From contig JANQQF010000117.1 of the NCBI GenBank assembly GCA_028285035.1, forward strand, positions 37,828 to 101,827: a stretch of DNA of 64,000 bases, given 5' to 3'. This DNA is from Phycisphaerae bacterium (GTDB lineage Bacteria > Chloroflexota > Anaerolineae > 4572-78 > J111). How positions within the stretch are numbered: the first letter of the stretch is position 1; every line of letters begins with the position of its first letter. The notes under the pieces were generated by a model. That model made no database searches and was not told where the DNA came from. It saw only the letters and a program-made list of their open reading frames with translations. Made by a program: the position numbers and the translations under genes. Shown piece by piece: positions 26,953-34,986 of the stretch.

Positions 26953-27132
26953 TTATAAAGTATCAGAAAATAATATACCGCCAAGTCCGATAATTACACC
27001 TAGATGTAACAGCCATTGCCCGGCCGTTAAAAATGCAAGAAATGGGACAAACTGGGCGATAAAACTGATGATAACCAAAATAAGCCCCAATATAACTGGC
27101 AGCCCTTTGATTAAGGCCATTTTATCTAACAT
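26953..27132 (-). CDS. Small membrane protein (59 aa)
   Basis: An ATG at 27132 opens a 59-codon frame ending TAA at 26953. It encodes two hydrophobic helices: 'LPVILGLILVIISFIAQF' and 'LLHLGVIIGLGGILFSDTL'. An AAGAGAAA ribosome-like site precedes the ATG. It begins 27 bases after hflX in the same direction, so it is probably cotranscribed. The family is unknown to me. Confidence 0.65.
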   Translation of the reverse strand: MLDKMALIKGLPVILGLILVIISFIAQFVPFLAFLTAGQWLLHLGVIIGLGGILFSDTL

Positions 27133-27159
27133 GATCGTTTCTCTTTTCGCAGCGATAAA

Positions 27160-28500
27160 CTACTGAACAACTTTTGTGTTCAACTGATATGGTGTTAATA
27201 GGTGAACTAAATGTTGCGGAACATACACATCTAAAAAAACTCCCTCAGCCTGATGATTTTCTTCATTGACAATGGCCTGCTCATACAACAAAGATGTTAA
27301 ATCACCCCGTTTGTAAGGAATAAGAAGTTTCATATGTTCCCGGTGATCCTGAAAAATCTGCTCTATTGTGCCAAGTAAATGAGTGATACCCTGACCCGTT
27401 GCTGCACTCACCGCAATGTTATTGGGCGATTGTGCTAATTGCTCAATTGCTTGATCTGGATCTTCTAAAAGATCAATCTTATTGAGGGCAATCAGTAATG
27501 GAGCGTTCGTCGCTTGCAGGTCTTCTAATGTTTCTGCGACGACTGCGGCTTGCTCTGTTGCATTAGGATGAGTCACATCAACAACATGTAAAATTAAATC
27601 AGCTTCGGTGATACCTTCCAATGTTGCTCGAAACGCAGCTACCAAAGTCGTCGGTAATTTTTGGATAAAACCAACGGTATCGCTAAGCAGAATATCGCTG
27701 CCTCCTGGCAATTTGACGCGTCGCGTTGTTGGATCTAGCGTTGCAAAAAGTTGGTCAGCTGCTAAAACATTGGCGTCTGTAATTTTGTTCAGTAATGTAC
27801 TTTTTCCCGCATTTGTGTATCCAACCATCGCCACCAATGGTATTCCCGATTGTTGTCGTCGTTTTCGATGACGCGCCCGGTGGCTTCGAACCTGTTCCAA
27901 TTCTCGTCTCAAATGGGCAATCCGATGATTAATTTCTCGACGGTCGACCTCAAGCTGGGTTTCCCCAGGCCCCCTCACCCCAACACCACCACTGGCTCCA
28001 CCTACGCGACCACCAGCCTGTCGTGCTAAGTGGGTCCACATTCGTGTTAAACGCGGTAAACGATACTCATATTGGGCTAGCTCAACTTGTAGCTGCCCTT
28101 CACGAGTGCTGGCGTGACGCGCAAAGATGTCCAGAATAAGCGCTGTTCGGTCAATAACCTTAATATTTAATCGCTTTTCTAGCTCCCGTTGTTGTCGCGG
28201 ATTGAGCTCATCATCAAATAAAAATGCATCAATTGATAATTCATCACGAAAGTTTTGTAATTCTTCTATTTTTCCGCTGCCCAACAGAGTGTTTGGATTA
28301 ATTGCATCCAGTCGCTGATACGTAGCGCCTTCAACCTGTAACCCGGCTGTATCGGCTAAAGCGGCTAGTTCATTTAATGAGTCTTCAATATCAAATGAAG
28401 TACTGCCATCTTTTTTTCGTTTTAGCTCTGCGCCAACTAAAAAGGCACGCTCCGTTGGTCTTTTAGTGGAAATAAGTTTTTTATTTTTTTTAGTGGTAAT
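27160..28500 (-). CDS. hflX: Ribosome-splitting GTPase HflX, AUU start
   Basis: HflX (446 residues here) binds the ribosome and dissociates stalled 70S particles. The N-terminal family segment 'ERAFLVGAELKRKKDGSTSF' and the 'DSLNELAALADTAGLQVEGATYQRLD' stretch lie upstream of any ATG, GTG or TTG in frame. Then come 'GSGKIEEL', the Gly-rich linker 'GGRVGGASGGVGVRGPGETQLE', G1 'GYTNAGKST', G3 'DTVGFIQKLP' and G4 'NKID'. A frame starting at a TTG (28284) would lose 72 conserved residues. Upstream, AAGGAG (28507-28512) precedes ATT (28498-28500) by 6 bases, the ideal spacing. I therefore infer an ATT start, as in infC. A base-call error in the start codon is the alternative. Confidence 0.88.
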   Translation of the reverse strand: MTTKKNKKLISTKRPTERAFLVGAELKRKKDGSTSFDIEDSLNELAALADTAGLQVEGATYQRLDAINPNTLLGSGKIEELQNFRDELSIDAFLFDDELNPRQQRELEKRLNIKVIDRTALILDIFARHASTREGQLQVELAQYEYRLPRLTRMWTHLARQAGGRVGGASGGVGVRGPGETQLEVDRREINHRIAHLRRELEQVRSHRARHRKRRQQSGIPLVAMVGYTNAGKSTLLNKITDANVLAADQLFATLDPTTRRVKLPGGSDILLSDTVGFIQKLPTTLVAAFRATLEGITEADLILHVVDVTHPNATEQAAVVAETLEDLQATNAPLLIALNKIDLLEDPDQAIEQLAQSPNNIAVSAATGQGITHLLGTIEQIFQDHREHMKLLIPYKRGDLTSLLYEQAIVNEENHQAEGVFLDVYVPQHLVHLLTPYQLNTKVVQ

Positions 28501-28512
28501 AAAATACTCCTT
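28498..28512 (-). promoter_or_regulatory. Ribosome site and ATT start codon of hflX
   Basis: The minus strand reads AAGGAG, a 6-base spacer (TATTTT), then ATT-ACC. No ATG, GTG or TTG in any frame sits at a suitable distance. Confidence 0.65.
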
Positions 28513-28551
28513 AAGACTGTAATAAGACGATGTTGTATAATTAACCAGGCT

Positions 28552-29382
28552 TTATTGCTGTAATGATACATCACCCGCAAATATTTTTTTCATTGGTTCA
28601 TCATCTGAGGCCAACAATAGCGCCCCATTTTCATCGACGCCAGCCATGATCCCTCGTTGTTTATTGCCGTTTACGCCGATTACAGTTATCAGCTCACCGA
28701 TACCAACCAGCCGCCGTTCCCATTCAGAGTGAATATTTTTTCCTTCTCTAAGGCGATTGTATCCTTGCTCAATATTGAACAAGAGCCGTTGTATAATGGG
28801 GATGCGGAGTGTATCCGTATCTTTTTGTAAGATCATGGATAAACTTGTGGCTGTTTGGGACAACGGGGGAACACCATTACCGCGCTGATACGCTTCATTT
28901 TTATTGAAATCCAGATTGACATTAAGCCCAATGCCCACTACAGCCCATTCAAGCTGACCTGTGTCATTGATCTCTATTTCAGTTAAGATACCCGCTAATT
29001 TTTTTCTATCCTTCCAGATAACATCATTTGGCCATTTTAGATCAGGGGTAATGCCAGCCTTATTTTCAATGGCTTCGGCGAGGGCGACAGCACAGAGCAT
29101 GGTTAGCCGTTGTCCTTGATCTGGCTGGAGAATGTTAGTGGGCCGAAATAATATCGACATTAATATACTTGACTCTGCTGGAGCCTGCCATTTTTTTTCA
29201 TTACGCCCGCGCCCTACTAACTGTTCATCAGTGATGTACAATAATCCTTCGGGGGCACCTTTTCTTGCTAATTGCTTTAATTCTGTATTTGTTGAGCCAA
29301 TTTTTTCAGTATAAATCACATTCTGCCCAAAGGTATGAGTGGGCAATTTATGTCGAATCATATCCCCTGAAAGTTTGGACAT
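28552..29382 (-). CDS. birA: Biotin--protein ligase BirA (no HTH domain)
   Basis: This enzyme of about 276 residues joins biotin to the acceptor lysine of biotin carboxyl carrier protein. The signature 'GRGRNEKKWQAP' (biotin/ATP loop), 'LKWPNDVIWKDRKKLAGIL' and 'VVGIGLNVNLDF' are intact, and the C-terminal SH3-like domain is present. There is no N-terminal DNA-binding domain, so it is the group I monofunctional type and is not a repressor. The ATG at 29382 fits the GGTGGAG site; a GTG at 29400 is the alternative, adding 6 residues. The stop is 51 bases before the hflX start, so birA and hflX probably form an operon. Confidence 0.92.
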   Translation of the reverse strand: MSKLSGDMIRHKLPTHTFGQNVIYTEKIGSTNTELKQLARKGAPEGLLYITDEQLVGRGRNEKKWQAPAESSILMSILFRPTNILQPDQGQRLTMLCAVALAEAIENKAGITPDLKWPNDVIWKDRKKLAGILTEIEINDTGQLEWAVVGIGLNVNLDFNKNEAYQRGNGVPPLSQTATSLSMILQKDTDTLRIPIIQRLLFNIEQGYNRLREGKNIHSEWERRLVGIGELITVIGVNGNKQRGIMAGVDENGALLLASDDEPMKKIFAGDVSLQQ

Positions 29383-29400
29383 TTTATATGTTAGCTCCAC

Positions 29401-29964
29401 CTAAAATTATATGTAAGTAAAGCGGTTTGTGGACTTGTTTAGACATGATTTTTATCCCTTCAAATTTTCGTTTTCCCTAGAACTTACCCCAGCTTACTTA
29501 AGTATTTGGCAAAAGTTTAGGAGATAAAGGCTTACTCAAAAACCGAAAATAGCCTCGAATATGGTCAATTTCGCGCCATAATCTATGGTAAATTTCATTT
29601 ACCCATAAACAGGCCAAATTGGCCTCATTTTGGGCAAAAATCACTAATCAATATTCATCAGTTTTTCTGAAACTTCTTGCCGTTTACTTAAAAAATCTTC
29701 CATATTATAACATCAATAAAAAATTATACAATACATATGCCAATCTGGATCCATCCTGAACGGACGGAACTAAATGGATGATCATCAGGATACTCTTTCT
29801 ACTAAAAACAAGGGTTTGGTCTATTTGAACCTAATTCTATTTAATTTTTTGTGTTAATTTGCCTATCTTTGGTAAAATAAAATGTTGTATGTAGGAACTT
29901 ATTTTTTAGGATAAGCCTGAGTAAAAATAACGGTTTTATCATAGTGTTTGGAGAAGTAACATTT
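29401..29964. other. Intergenic gap with inverted repeats
   Basis: No gene is seen in about 560 bases between birA (minus) and the HIT gene (plus). Two inverted repeats stand out: GGTAAAT / ATTTACC at 29587-29603 with a 3-nt loop, and the near-palindrome AGGCCAAATTGGCCT at 29611-29625. They lie 8 bases apart and could be operators or parts of a structured RNA. Nothing else recognised. Confidence 0.5.
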
Positions 29965-30471
29965 ATGGAGAGGTTATATACACCTTGGCGTATGAAATAT
30001 GTGACATCAACTCAAAAGAAAATTGACGGTTGTGTGTTTTGTGCAAAATTAGAAGATGACGAGTCTGATCGTGAGAATTTAATTTTATTTCGTGGCACAA
30101 CCACGTTTACAGTTATGAATTTGTACCCCTATAACACAGGCCATCTTATGATCTTGCCTTACAATCACGTGGCTAATCTCTCCGACGTTTCACCTGAGGC
30201 ACGTCTGGAAATGATGAACAATACAGCCTATTTTGTTGAGCTATTGACTAAGATGATGCGCCCTGATGGTTTTAATATTGGCATTAATTTAGGGCGGGTG
30301 GCTGGCGCAGGGATTGCTGCGCACTTACATCAACATATAGTCCCTCGTTGGGGGGGAGATAGCAATTTTATGGCAGTTGTTGGTGAGACTAGAATTCTTC
30401 CAGAAGAGTTATGGGATACATATGATCGGATTATTGAGCAAGTACAACAAAGTCCACCAAATTTTGCGTGA
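29965..30471 (+). CDS. HIT-family hydrolase (Ap4A phosphorylase-like)
   Basis: This 168-residue protein has the histidine triad HLHQHIVPRW with the three histidines at H120, H122 and H124, and an N-terminal 'CVFCAKLEDDE' that may bind zinc. 'LYPYNTGHLMILPYNHVANLSDV' is the usual HIT strand. Such proteins cleave dinucleoside polyphosphates or nucleoside phosphoramidates. The start at 29965 (MERLYTPWR) has a TGGAGAAG ribosome site 8 bases upstream; a GTG at 29944 is in frame but unlikely. It matches the bacterial AP-4-A phosphorylase type that begins MERLWTPWR. Confidence 0.92.
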   Translation: MERLYTPWRMKYVTSTQKKIDGCVFCAKLEDDESDRENLILFRGTTTFTVMNLYPYNTGHLMILPYNHVANLSDVSPEARLEMMNNTAYFVELLTKMMRPDGFNIGINLGRVAGAGIAAHLHQHIVPRWGGDSNFMAVVGETRILPEELWDTYDRIIEQVQQSPPNFA

Positions 30472-30572
30472 TCGCTTTGAACCACAAAGAGCGGCTACTT
30501 TATGTGGTAGAGACAGATTATATTAGCTCCTTTATCCTACATACCAATGCACAAAATTAACTTACTATTCCT

Positions 30573-30610
30573 ACATGAGCAAATGGTCATTTTGCCATAA
30601 GTGCTCATGT
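30573..30610. repeat. Inverted repeat upstream of the histidine kinase
   Basis: Perfect 9-bp arms ACATGAGCA (30573-30581) and TGCTCATGT (30602-30610) flank a 20-nt centre that itself contains ATGG / CCAT. It lies between the HIT gene and the kinase gene and has no T-run. It may be an operator or a hairpin in the leader. Confidence 0.55.
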
Positions 30611-30714
30611 TGAGTATAAGTAAATTCACCCAACAAATTCTTGATGAATATCATATTATCTTCCTTGAAATATATTCTTTCTTTATCTTGTAACCATTTT
30701 ACGGAGAACCAAGT

Positions 30715-32502
30715 ATGGCAGCCGCTACATCAGATGTGAATGATAAGGCCTTTGCACTTGACTGGTTTGTATCGCATCTACGTTGGGGGTGGTTATTGCT
30801 TATGGCCATTTTTATTGTGGCTGAGAGCTTATTGAGCGTAACACCTTCAACTAACTTTATTCCTTTGGTCCTATTAGTGGGCGGTGCCTTGGTTGTCAAT
30901 GGAATTTATGTCGGCTTATTATGGGCTAGATATTTTCCTAATTGGCTGTCTGTTATTGCAACCATACTCGATGTTGTTGTTGCTGTAGTATTACTCCTGA
31001 TGATGAGCCGACATGCTCAATTATTACTTCCTCTTATGCTATTCCCTGTGATTATGGCGGGTGTTCGTTGGAATACTGAGGCAGGAGTAATTTCTGCCTT
31101 GCCTGTCGTGCTAAGCTATGCCACGCCAATAATTCCTATCCTTACAGCCAATACGATTGCTCGTGGCAGGCTGATTGACGCTCTGTTATTACTTGGCGTG
31201 GCAGCGTTGATCCTGTTCATAGGTGGCGGGCTACCCGGTGCATTTATCCAACAACGATTAAAGTTTGAAAAAGAGACAACTGTAGATGAAATAAATCGGC
31301 TCCGTTTGGAAAATGATCGAGGTAAGCTAGTTACTGAAATGGCCTTAAATATGAGTTCCACCCTGAACTATCGTAAAGTATTGGATACGATGATGGATCT
31401 CGCCTTTTCTGCATTGGTTGAAGAAGAAATTGAAGATGAAACAACAGTTGGTGTCGTCTTGTTATTTGAAGGTGGAGGGTATGATGATGCTAATAAACTC
31501 ACCGTTGTTGCTGGCCGTAACATTCCCCGACAAGATGAAGGCCGCAAGATGAGCAGTGATACAGGTATCATTGGTCGAACGATCAATACTGCTGAAGCTG
31601 CAATTACACATAATGTGCAAAGAGATAAGGCCTTAGATGCTCTGAACGCTACACGTCGTTGTAAATCCGCCATCTGTGCCCCGTTACGGGCAGGCTATAA
31701 CACCTATGGGGTTGTTTTGTTTTGCACCACTGAACCCAATTTTTACAATGAGGATCACAAAGCGCTTCTAACTACCTTTTCCAGTCAGGCCATTATTGCC
31801 TTACAAAATGCTCAACTTTTCGAGGATTTACGCCGGGAGCAGCAGCGAATTTTAGAAAAGGATGCAGAAGCCCGTCGTAAGTTGGCTCGTGATTTACACG
31901 ACGGTCCCACGCAATCAATCGCTGCGATGGCGATGCGCCTTAACTTTATCAAAATGGTCATTAAAAATAATGATCTCAACAAGGCCTATGATGAGATTGT
32001 GAAAGTTGAGGAGATTGCTCAACGTACGACCCAAGAGATTCGAACAATGCTTTTTGCCATGCGTCCTGTTATTTTAGAAACACAGGGGCTTGTTGCTGCC
32101 TTAAACCAATTCGCAGAAAAATTGAATGCTACAGAGAGTTTTGATGTAATCGTTCGTAACAAAGATTATGAAGGTGGGTTAAATGCTGAAGCAGAAGGCG
32201 TTGTCTTTGCCATTGTTGAGGAAGCAATCGGTAATGCCAAGAAGCACGCTCAAGCGACCCAAATCAATGTGAATCTTCTCTCTCAGAATGACAATCTGTA
32301 TGTCGAAGTTAAGGATAATGGAGTTGGCTTTGACGTTGATGCGACAAAAGCTAGTTACGATCAGCGAACGAGTTTAGGGCTATTAAATATGGATGAACGT
32401 GCTCGTGAAATTGGTGGGCGTTCAGTTCTGGAATCAGAACCAGGCAAAGGTACCCGCCTTCGTTTACAAATTCCTTTCCAACGCCAAGAGGAAGTCTATT
32501 AA
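30715..32502 (+). CDS. Sensor histidine kinase, NarL/HisKA_3 type, with GAF domain
   Basis: The 595-residue kinase has about six N-terminal membrane helices (20-180), a short coiled linker (about 185-205), a GAF domain (about 210-375) and the HisKA_3 dimerisation region 'RRKLARDLHDGPTQSIAAMAMRL' with the phosphoacceptor H395. The ATPase domain follows: N box 'VEEAIGNAKKHAQATQI', G1 'DNGVGFDVD' and G2 'RAREIGGRSVLESEPGKGTRLRLQ'. It should autophosphorylate in response to a membrane or GAF-sensed signal. No response regulator adjoins it, so it is an orphan. GGAG lies just upstream of the ATG. It ends exactly where the PrpD gene on the other strand ends. Confidence 0.9.
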   Translation: MAAATSDVNDKAFALDWFVSHLRWGWLLLMAIFIVAESLLSVTPSTNFIPLVLLVGGALVVNGIYVGLLWARYFPNWLSVIATILDVVVAVVLLLMMSRHAQLLLPLMLFPVIMAGVRWNTEAGVISALPVVLSYATPIIPILTANTIARGRLIDALLLLGVAALILFIGGGLPGAFIQQRLKFEKETTVDEINRLRLENDRGKLVTEMALNMSSTLNYRKVLDTMMDLAFSALVEEEIEDETTVGVVLLFEGGGYDDANKLTVVAGRNIPRQDEGRKMSSDTGIIGRTINTAEAAITHNVQRDKALDALNATRRCKSAICAPLRAGYNTYGVVLFCTTEPNFYNEDHKALLTTFSSQAIIALQNAQLFEDLRREQQRILEKDAEARRKLARDLHDGPTQSIAAMAMRLNFIKMVIKNNDLNKAYDEIVKVEEIAQRTTQEIRTMLFAMRPVILETQGLVAALNQFAEKLNATESFDVIVRNKDYEGGLNAEAEGVVFAIVEEAIGNAKKHAQATQINVNLLSQNDNLYVEVKDNGVGFDVDATKASYDQRTSLGLLNMDERAREIGGRSVLESEPGKGTRLRLQIPFQRQEEVY

Positions 32503-33837
32503 TTATTGGCTAACCGACTGATTGTTGACGAGCTTTTCAAGCCACATTAGCCATTTCTCCGCATCTTTCTCCGCAAAATTGATTAATTGACGAAATTTAG
32601 CCTCAAGTTCAGCATATGATAAGGCGTTTTCAGGATCCCCTTTTGGATTATTGATTGTCGCCTTTAACACTTCTCCATCATCTAATGTAATCTGTACTCG
32701 GGCTGGCCATTCAATTGGGTATTTTTTTTCAAACTCTGGAGAAAGCTCAACAGTCGTCTTTGCCAATAAATCTCGAATGTTTGGCTCAGCAATGATCTCT
32801 GGTAGAAAATCAGATAAACCCGCATTCCCACGCTGTAGTGCCGACGCAACACAATAGTGCAGACTAAATTTAGCTGCATACGATGTGTTTGGATTTGGAT
32901 TATCGCATAAATCGAGTGCAGCTTGATAGGCCTCAATCTGGATATGTTCGATGGTGCGACTTGCAATTGATGGGCGTAACGCCAAGGCTGCATCAATTGC
33001 AGGATGCGTGTGGCGACAAGAGGCGTGAGGTTTGATAGATACGCCACAAATTTTGAGCGGCGTCTTTTTATCGCCAAGCCCCTCATAAACCCGCTCGGGT
33101 TGAGCATCAGGTGCTGTTGCCGCAAAAAAACCGCGCTCGCCTTCTAACATAGTGCGTGCCCCGGTAAAGCCCTGAGCCGCGAGGTCAGCCGCTAGCACCC
33201 CAGAAGCTGCAGCTCGGCCTGCATGTAAATGCTTACTCATTGCGCCTTCTTTATTAAACTCCCATAATCCTGCGGATTGAGTTCCAGCATTGCCTAATGC
33301 CCATACTAATTGTTCAGCCGATAAGCCCAGTAGATGACCTGCGGCAGCGGCAGCCCCAAAGACACCGCAGGTTGATGTATTGTGGAAATAAAAATAATGC
33401 TGTTTGCCCACTGCCTCACCGATACGAATAGCCACCTCGTAGCCCGCCACGACCGCTGCTAGGAAATCATGCCCCTTAGCTCTAATGCGTTCTGCAACGG
33501 CTAACGCCGCAGGAATGACCACTGTAGCTGGATGAAGGACTGAGCCACGATCCAGATCATCCATTTCAACAATGTGTGATAATCCGCCATTAATCAGTGC
33601 AGCTACCTCGACTGATCTCATTAAGTCCGTACCGATGACTCGGCAAGGCCCATCTGGCTGGGCTACTGCATACTGTAGCAACATTTTGCCCGGTGAACTA
33701 TTTTGTCCAGCCAGAGCCGATCCTAACCAATCTAATATGTATCCGTTGGTGACATTGATTAGTTGAGGCGAGATCGGCTCCGACCGCCATTGTACTAGCC
33801 AGTCGGCTAATTGCTCAGTCAGTGAGGGCATACTCAT
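32503..33837 (-). CDS. MmgE/PrpD family protein
   Basis: This 444-residue protein matches the MmgE/PrpD family (2-methylcitrate dehydratase-like): the N-terminal 'WLVQWRSEPISPQLINVTNGYILDWLGSALAG' and 'GGLSHIVEMDDLDRGSVLHPATVVIPAALAVAE' regions, then 'KPHASCRHTHPAIDAALAL'. PrpD itself dehydrates 2-methylcitrate in the propionate pathway, but many members have other or unknown substrates, and no prpB or prpC gene is here. The GGAGAA ribosome site precedes the ATG. It is convergent with the histidine kinase, with stop codons abutting (no spacer, no terminator seen). Confidence 0.88.
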   Translation of the reverse strand: MSMPSLTEQLADWLVQWRSEPISPQLINVTNGYILDWLGSALAGQNSSPGKMLLQYAVAQPDGPCRVIGTDLMRSVEVAALINGGLSHIVEMDDLDRGSVLHPATVVIPAALAVAERIRAKGHDFLAAVVAGYEVAIRIGEAVGKQHYFYFHNTSTCGVFGAAAAAGHLLGLSAEQLVWALGNAGTQSAGLWEFNKEGAMSKHLHAGRAAASGVLAADLAAQGFTGARTMLEGERGFFAATAPDAQPERVYEGLGDKKTPLKICGVSIKPHASCRHTHPAIDAALALRPSIASRTIEHIQIEAYQAALDLCDNPNPNTSYAAKFSLHYCVASALQRGNAGLSDFLPEIIAEPNIRDLLAKTTVELSPEFEKKYPIEWPARVQITLDDGEVLKATINNPKGDPENALSYAELEAKFRQLINFAEKDAEKWLMWLEKLVNNQSVSQ

Positions 33838-34023
33838 AAGGTTTCTCCGTTGAATATCCGCATAAATAAAATGTCTGTCAATCGTTTTGATAAATGTATC
33901 ACCAAATCATCGATAAAGACAATCATTTAGTCTGAATTACCTTGCATCCACTTACATCAGAGAGAATGACTGTCAAGTATTAAATTAGTTCATCTGGATC
34001 CAATGGTGCGCCAAGCGTAAAAA

Positions 34024-34428
34024 TCAAGCCTGTAACACCTTCTGCAACTGTCGAGTTAACTTAAAAGGGTTAATTACACCAGGATTGACAAATCGTACCT
34101 GCCCCTGTTGATCAATTAAAATGGTCGTGGGTAAGGTCATCACTTTGAACTGTTGGGCCAAGATTGGTTTGTGTTCGATGTCGACGGGTTCGATGAGGGT
34201 GCGATATTCATCATCTAGTACAGCCAGATAATGGGCTTGGCTTCGACAGGCCCCGCATCGTTCACTATGAAAGTAGAGCAATCGGGCTGAGGTTGGCCCA
34301 TCTGCTTGTGGGATGGCTGCAGTTTTGGTGGCTTGAATAGCCTGCCAGCGTTGATACCACAGGAATAAGTAGTAATCTGCAATGACGACACCAATAATAA
34401 CAATGATGAGAAGTAATTTTTCGATCAT
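34024..34428 (-). CDS. Membrane-anchored thioredoxin-like protein
   Basis: This 134-residue protein has an N-terminal membrane helix (about 5-25) and a thioredoxin fold with the active site C58-G-A-C61, cis-Pro in 'MTLPTTILID' and a C-terminal helix. The fold faces outside if the helix acts as an uncleaved signal anchor, so it may reduce or isomerise disulfides of surface proteins. The ribosome site GAGAGGA precedes the ATG. It follows a DUF4395 gene in the same direction; the pair is often seen together. A 12-bp inverted repeat lies between them (34447-34484). Confidence 0.88.
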   Translation of the reverse strand: MIEKLLLIIVIIGVVIADYYLFLWYQRWQAIQATKTAAIPQADGPTSARLLYFHSERCGACRSQAHYLAVLDDEYRTLIEPVDIEHKPILAQQFKVMTLPTTILIDQQGQVRFVNPGVINPFKLTRQLQKVLQA

Positions 34429-34446
34429 GAGTTGTCCTCTCTAGAG

Positions 34447-34484
34447 AACGGCTGAGGCTGGCTTCTGGATTTGCCTCAGCCGTT
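34447..34484. repeat. 12-bp inverted repeat between DUF4395 and thioredoxin genes
   Basis: Perfect arms AACGGCTGAGGC (34447-34458) and GCCTCAGCCGTT (34473-34484) around a 14-nt loop. No T-run follows on the minus strand, so it may be an mRNA stabiliser or attenuator rather than a terminator. Confidence 0.6.
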
Positions 34485-34502
34485 AAGTAAATCTCAGCCT
34501 CT

Positions 34503-34967
34503 TTAAATTTGTTTGGGATTGTGCTTAAATCCAGGCAACTTTAATCGACTCAATTGAAAATAGGTAAAACATCCAGCACAAAAACCAGCGAACACATTCA
34601 AGTTCGCTAACATAATCACCAGCCAACTAAAGCTCCAGCCGATCAAGCCAAACCCGGCCCAAATCAGCAGGGCCGATACGGCTGTTACGATTCCGCTAAA
34701 GCCTTGAGCAAACCGGTGGGGCGTGATTTGGTCAGGAATAAGATCAGATTTAACTAGCCCACTGGGTTTGAGTAAGGTTTGATAAATCAGCCCAAAGAGT
34801 GAAAGCCTGGGAAATATGGCTCCCAAAATATTTACCACAGCGACAAAGACCGTGATCTCCCAGCGATCCAGCAGAAACGCTAGTAATAGCAGAAACATTG
34901 TCATCACTTGTCCACTTTTGATTGCTGCGTGATCGACTTGCGTTAAAATTTGTTGTTTCATTTTCAT
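34503..34967 (-). CDS. DUF4395 membrane protein
   Basis: This protein of about 154 residues has three or four hydrophobic helices and matches DUF4395: 'SGQVMTMFLLLLAFLLDRWEITVFVAVVNILGAIFPRLSLFG' and the conserved Cys pair in 'VFAGFCAGCFTYF'. The cysteines next to a thioredoxin gene suggest a membrane thiol relay; that is inference from the gene pair. I chose the ATG at 34967, with AGAAAG about 6 bases upstream; a TTG at 34997 in frame would overlap the delta-60 gene by 11 bases. Confidence 0.85.
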   Translation of the reverse strand: MKMKQQILTQVDHAAIKSGQVMTMFLLLLAFLLDRWEITVFVAVVNILGAIFPRLSLFGLIYQTLLKPSGLVKSDLIPDQITPHRFAQGFSGIVTAVSALLIWAGFGLIGWSFSWLVIMLANLNVFAGFCAGCFTYFQLSRLKLPGFKHNPKQI

Positions 34968-34986
34968 TGCTATTCTTTCTAATACT

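Noticed and set aside
27160..28284. hflX starting at TTG 28284 (374 residues)
   Set aside because: It would remove 72 conserved N-terminal residues, and no ribosome site precedes it.
34447..34484. Inverted repeat called as an intrinsic terminator
   Set aside because: The stem is strong, but no T-run follows on either strand, so it is listed as a repeat only.
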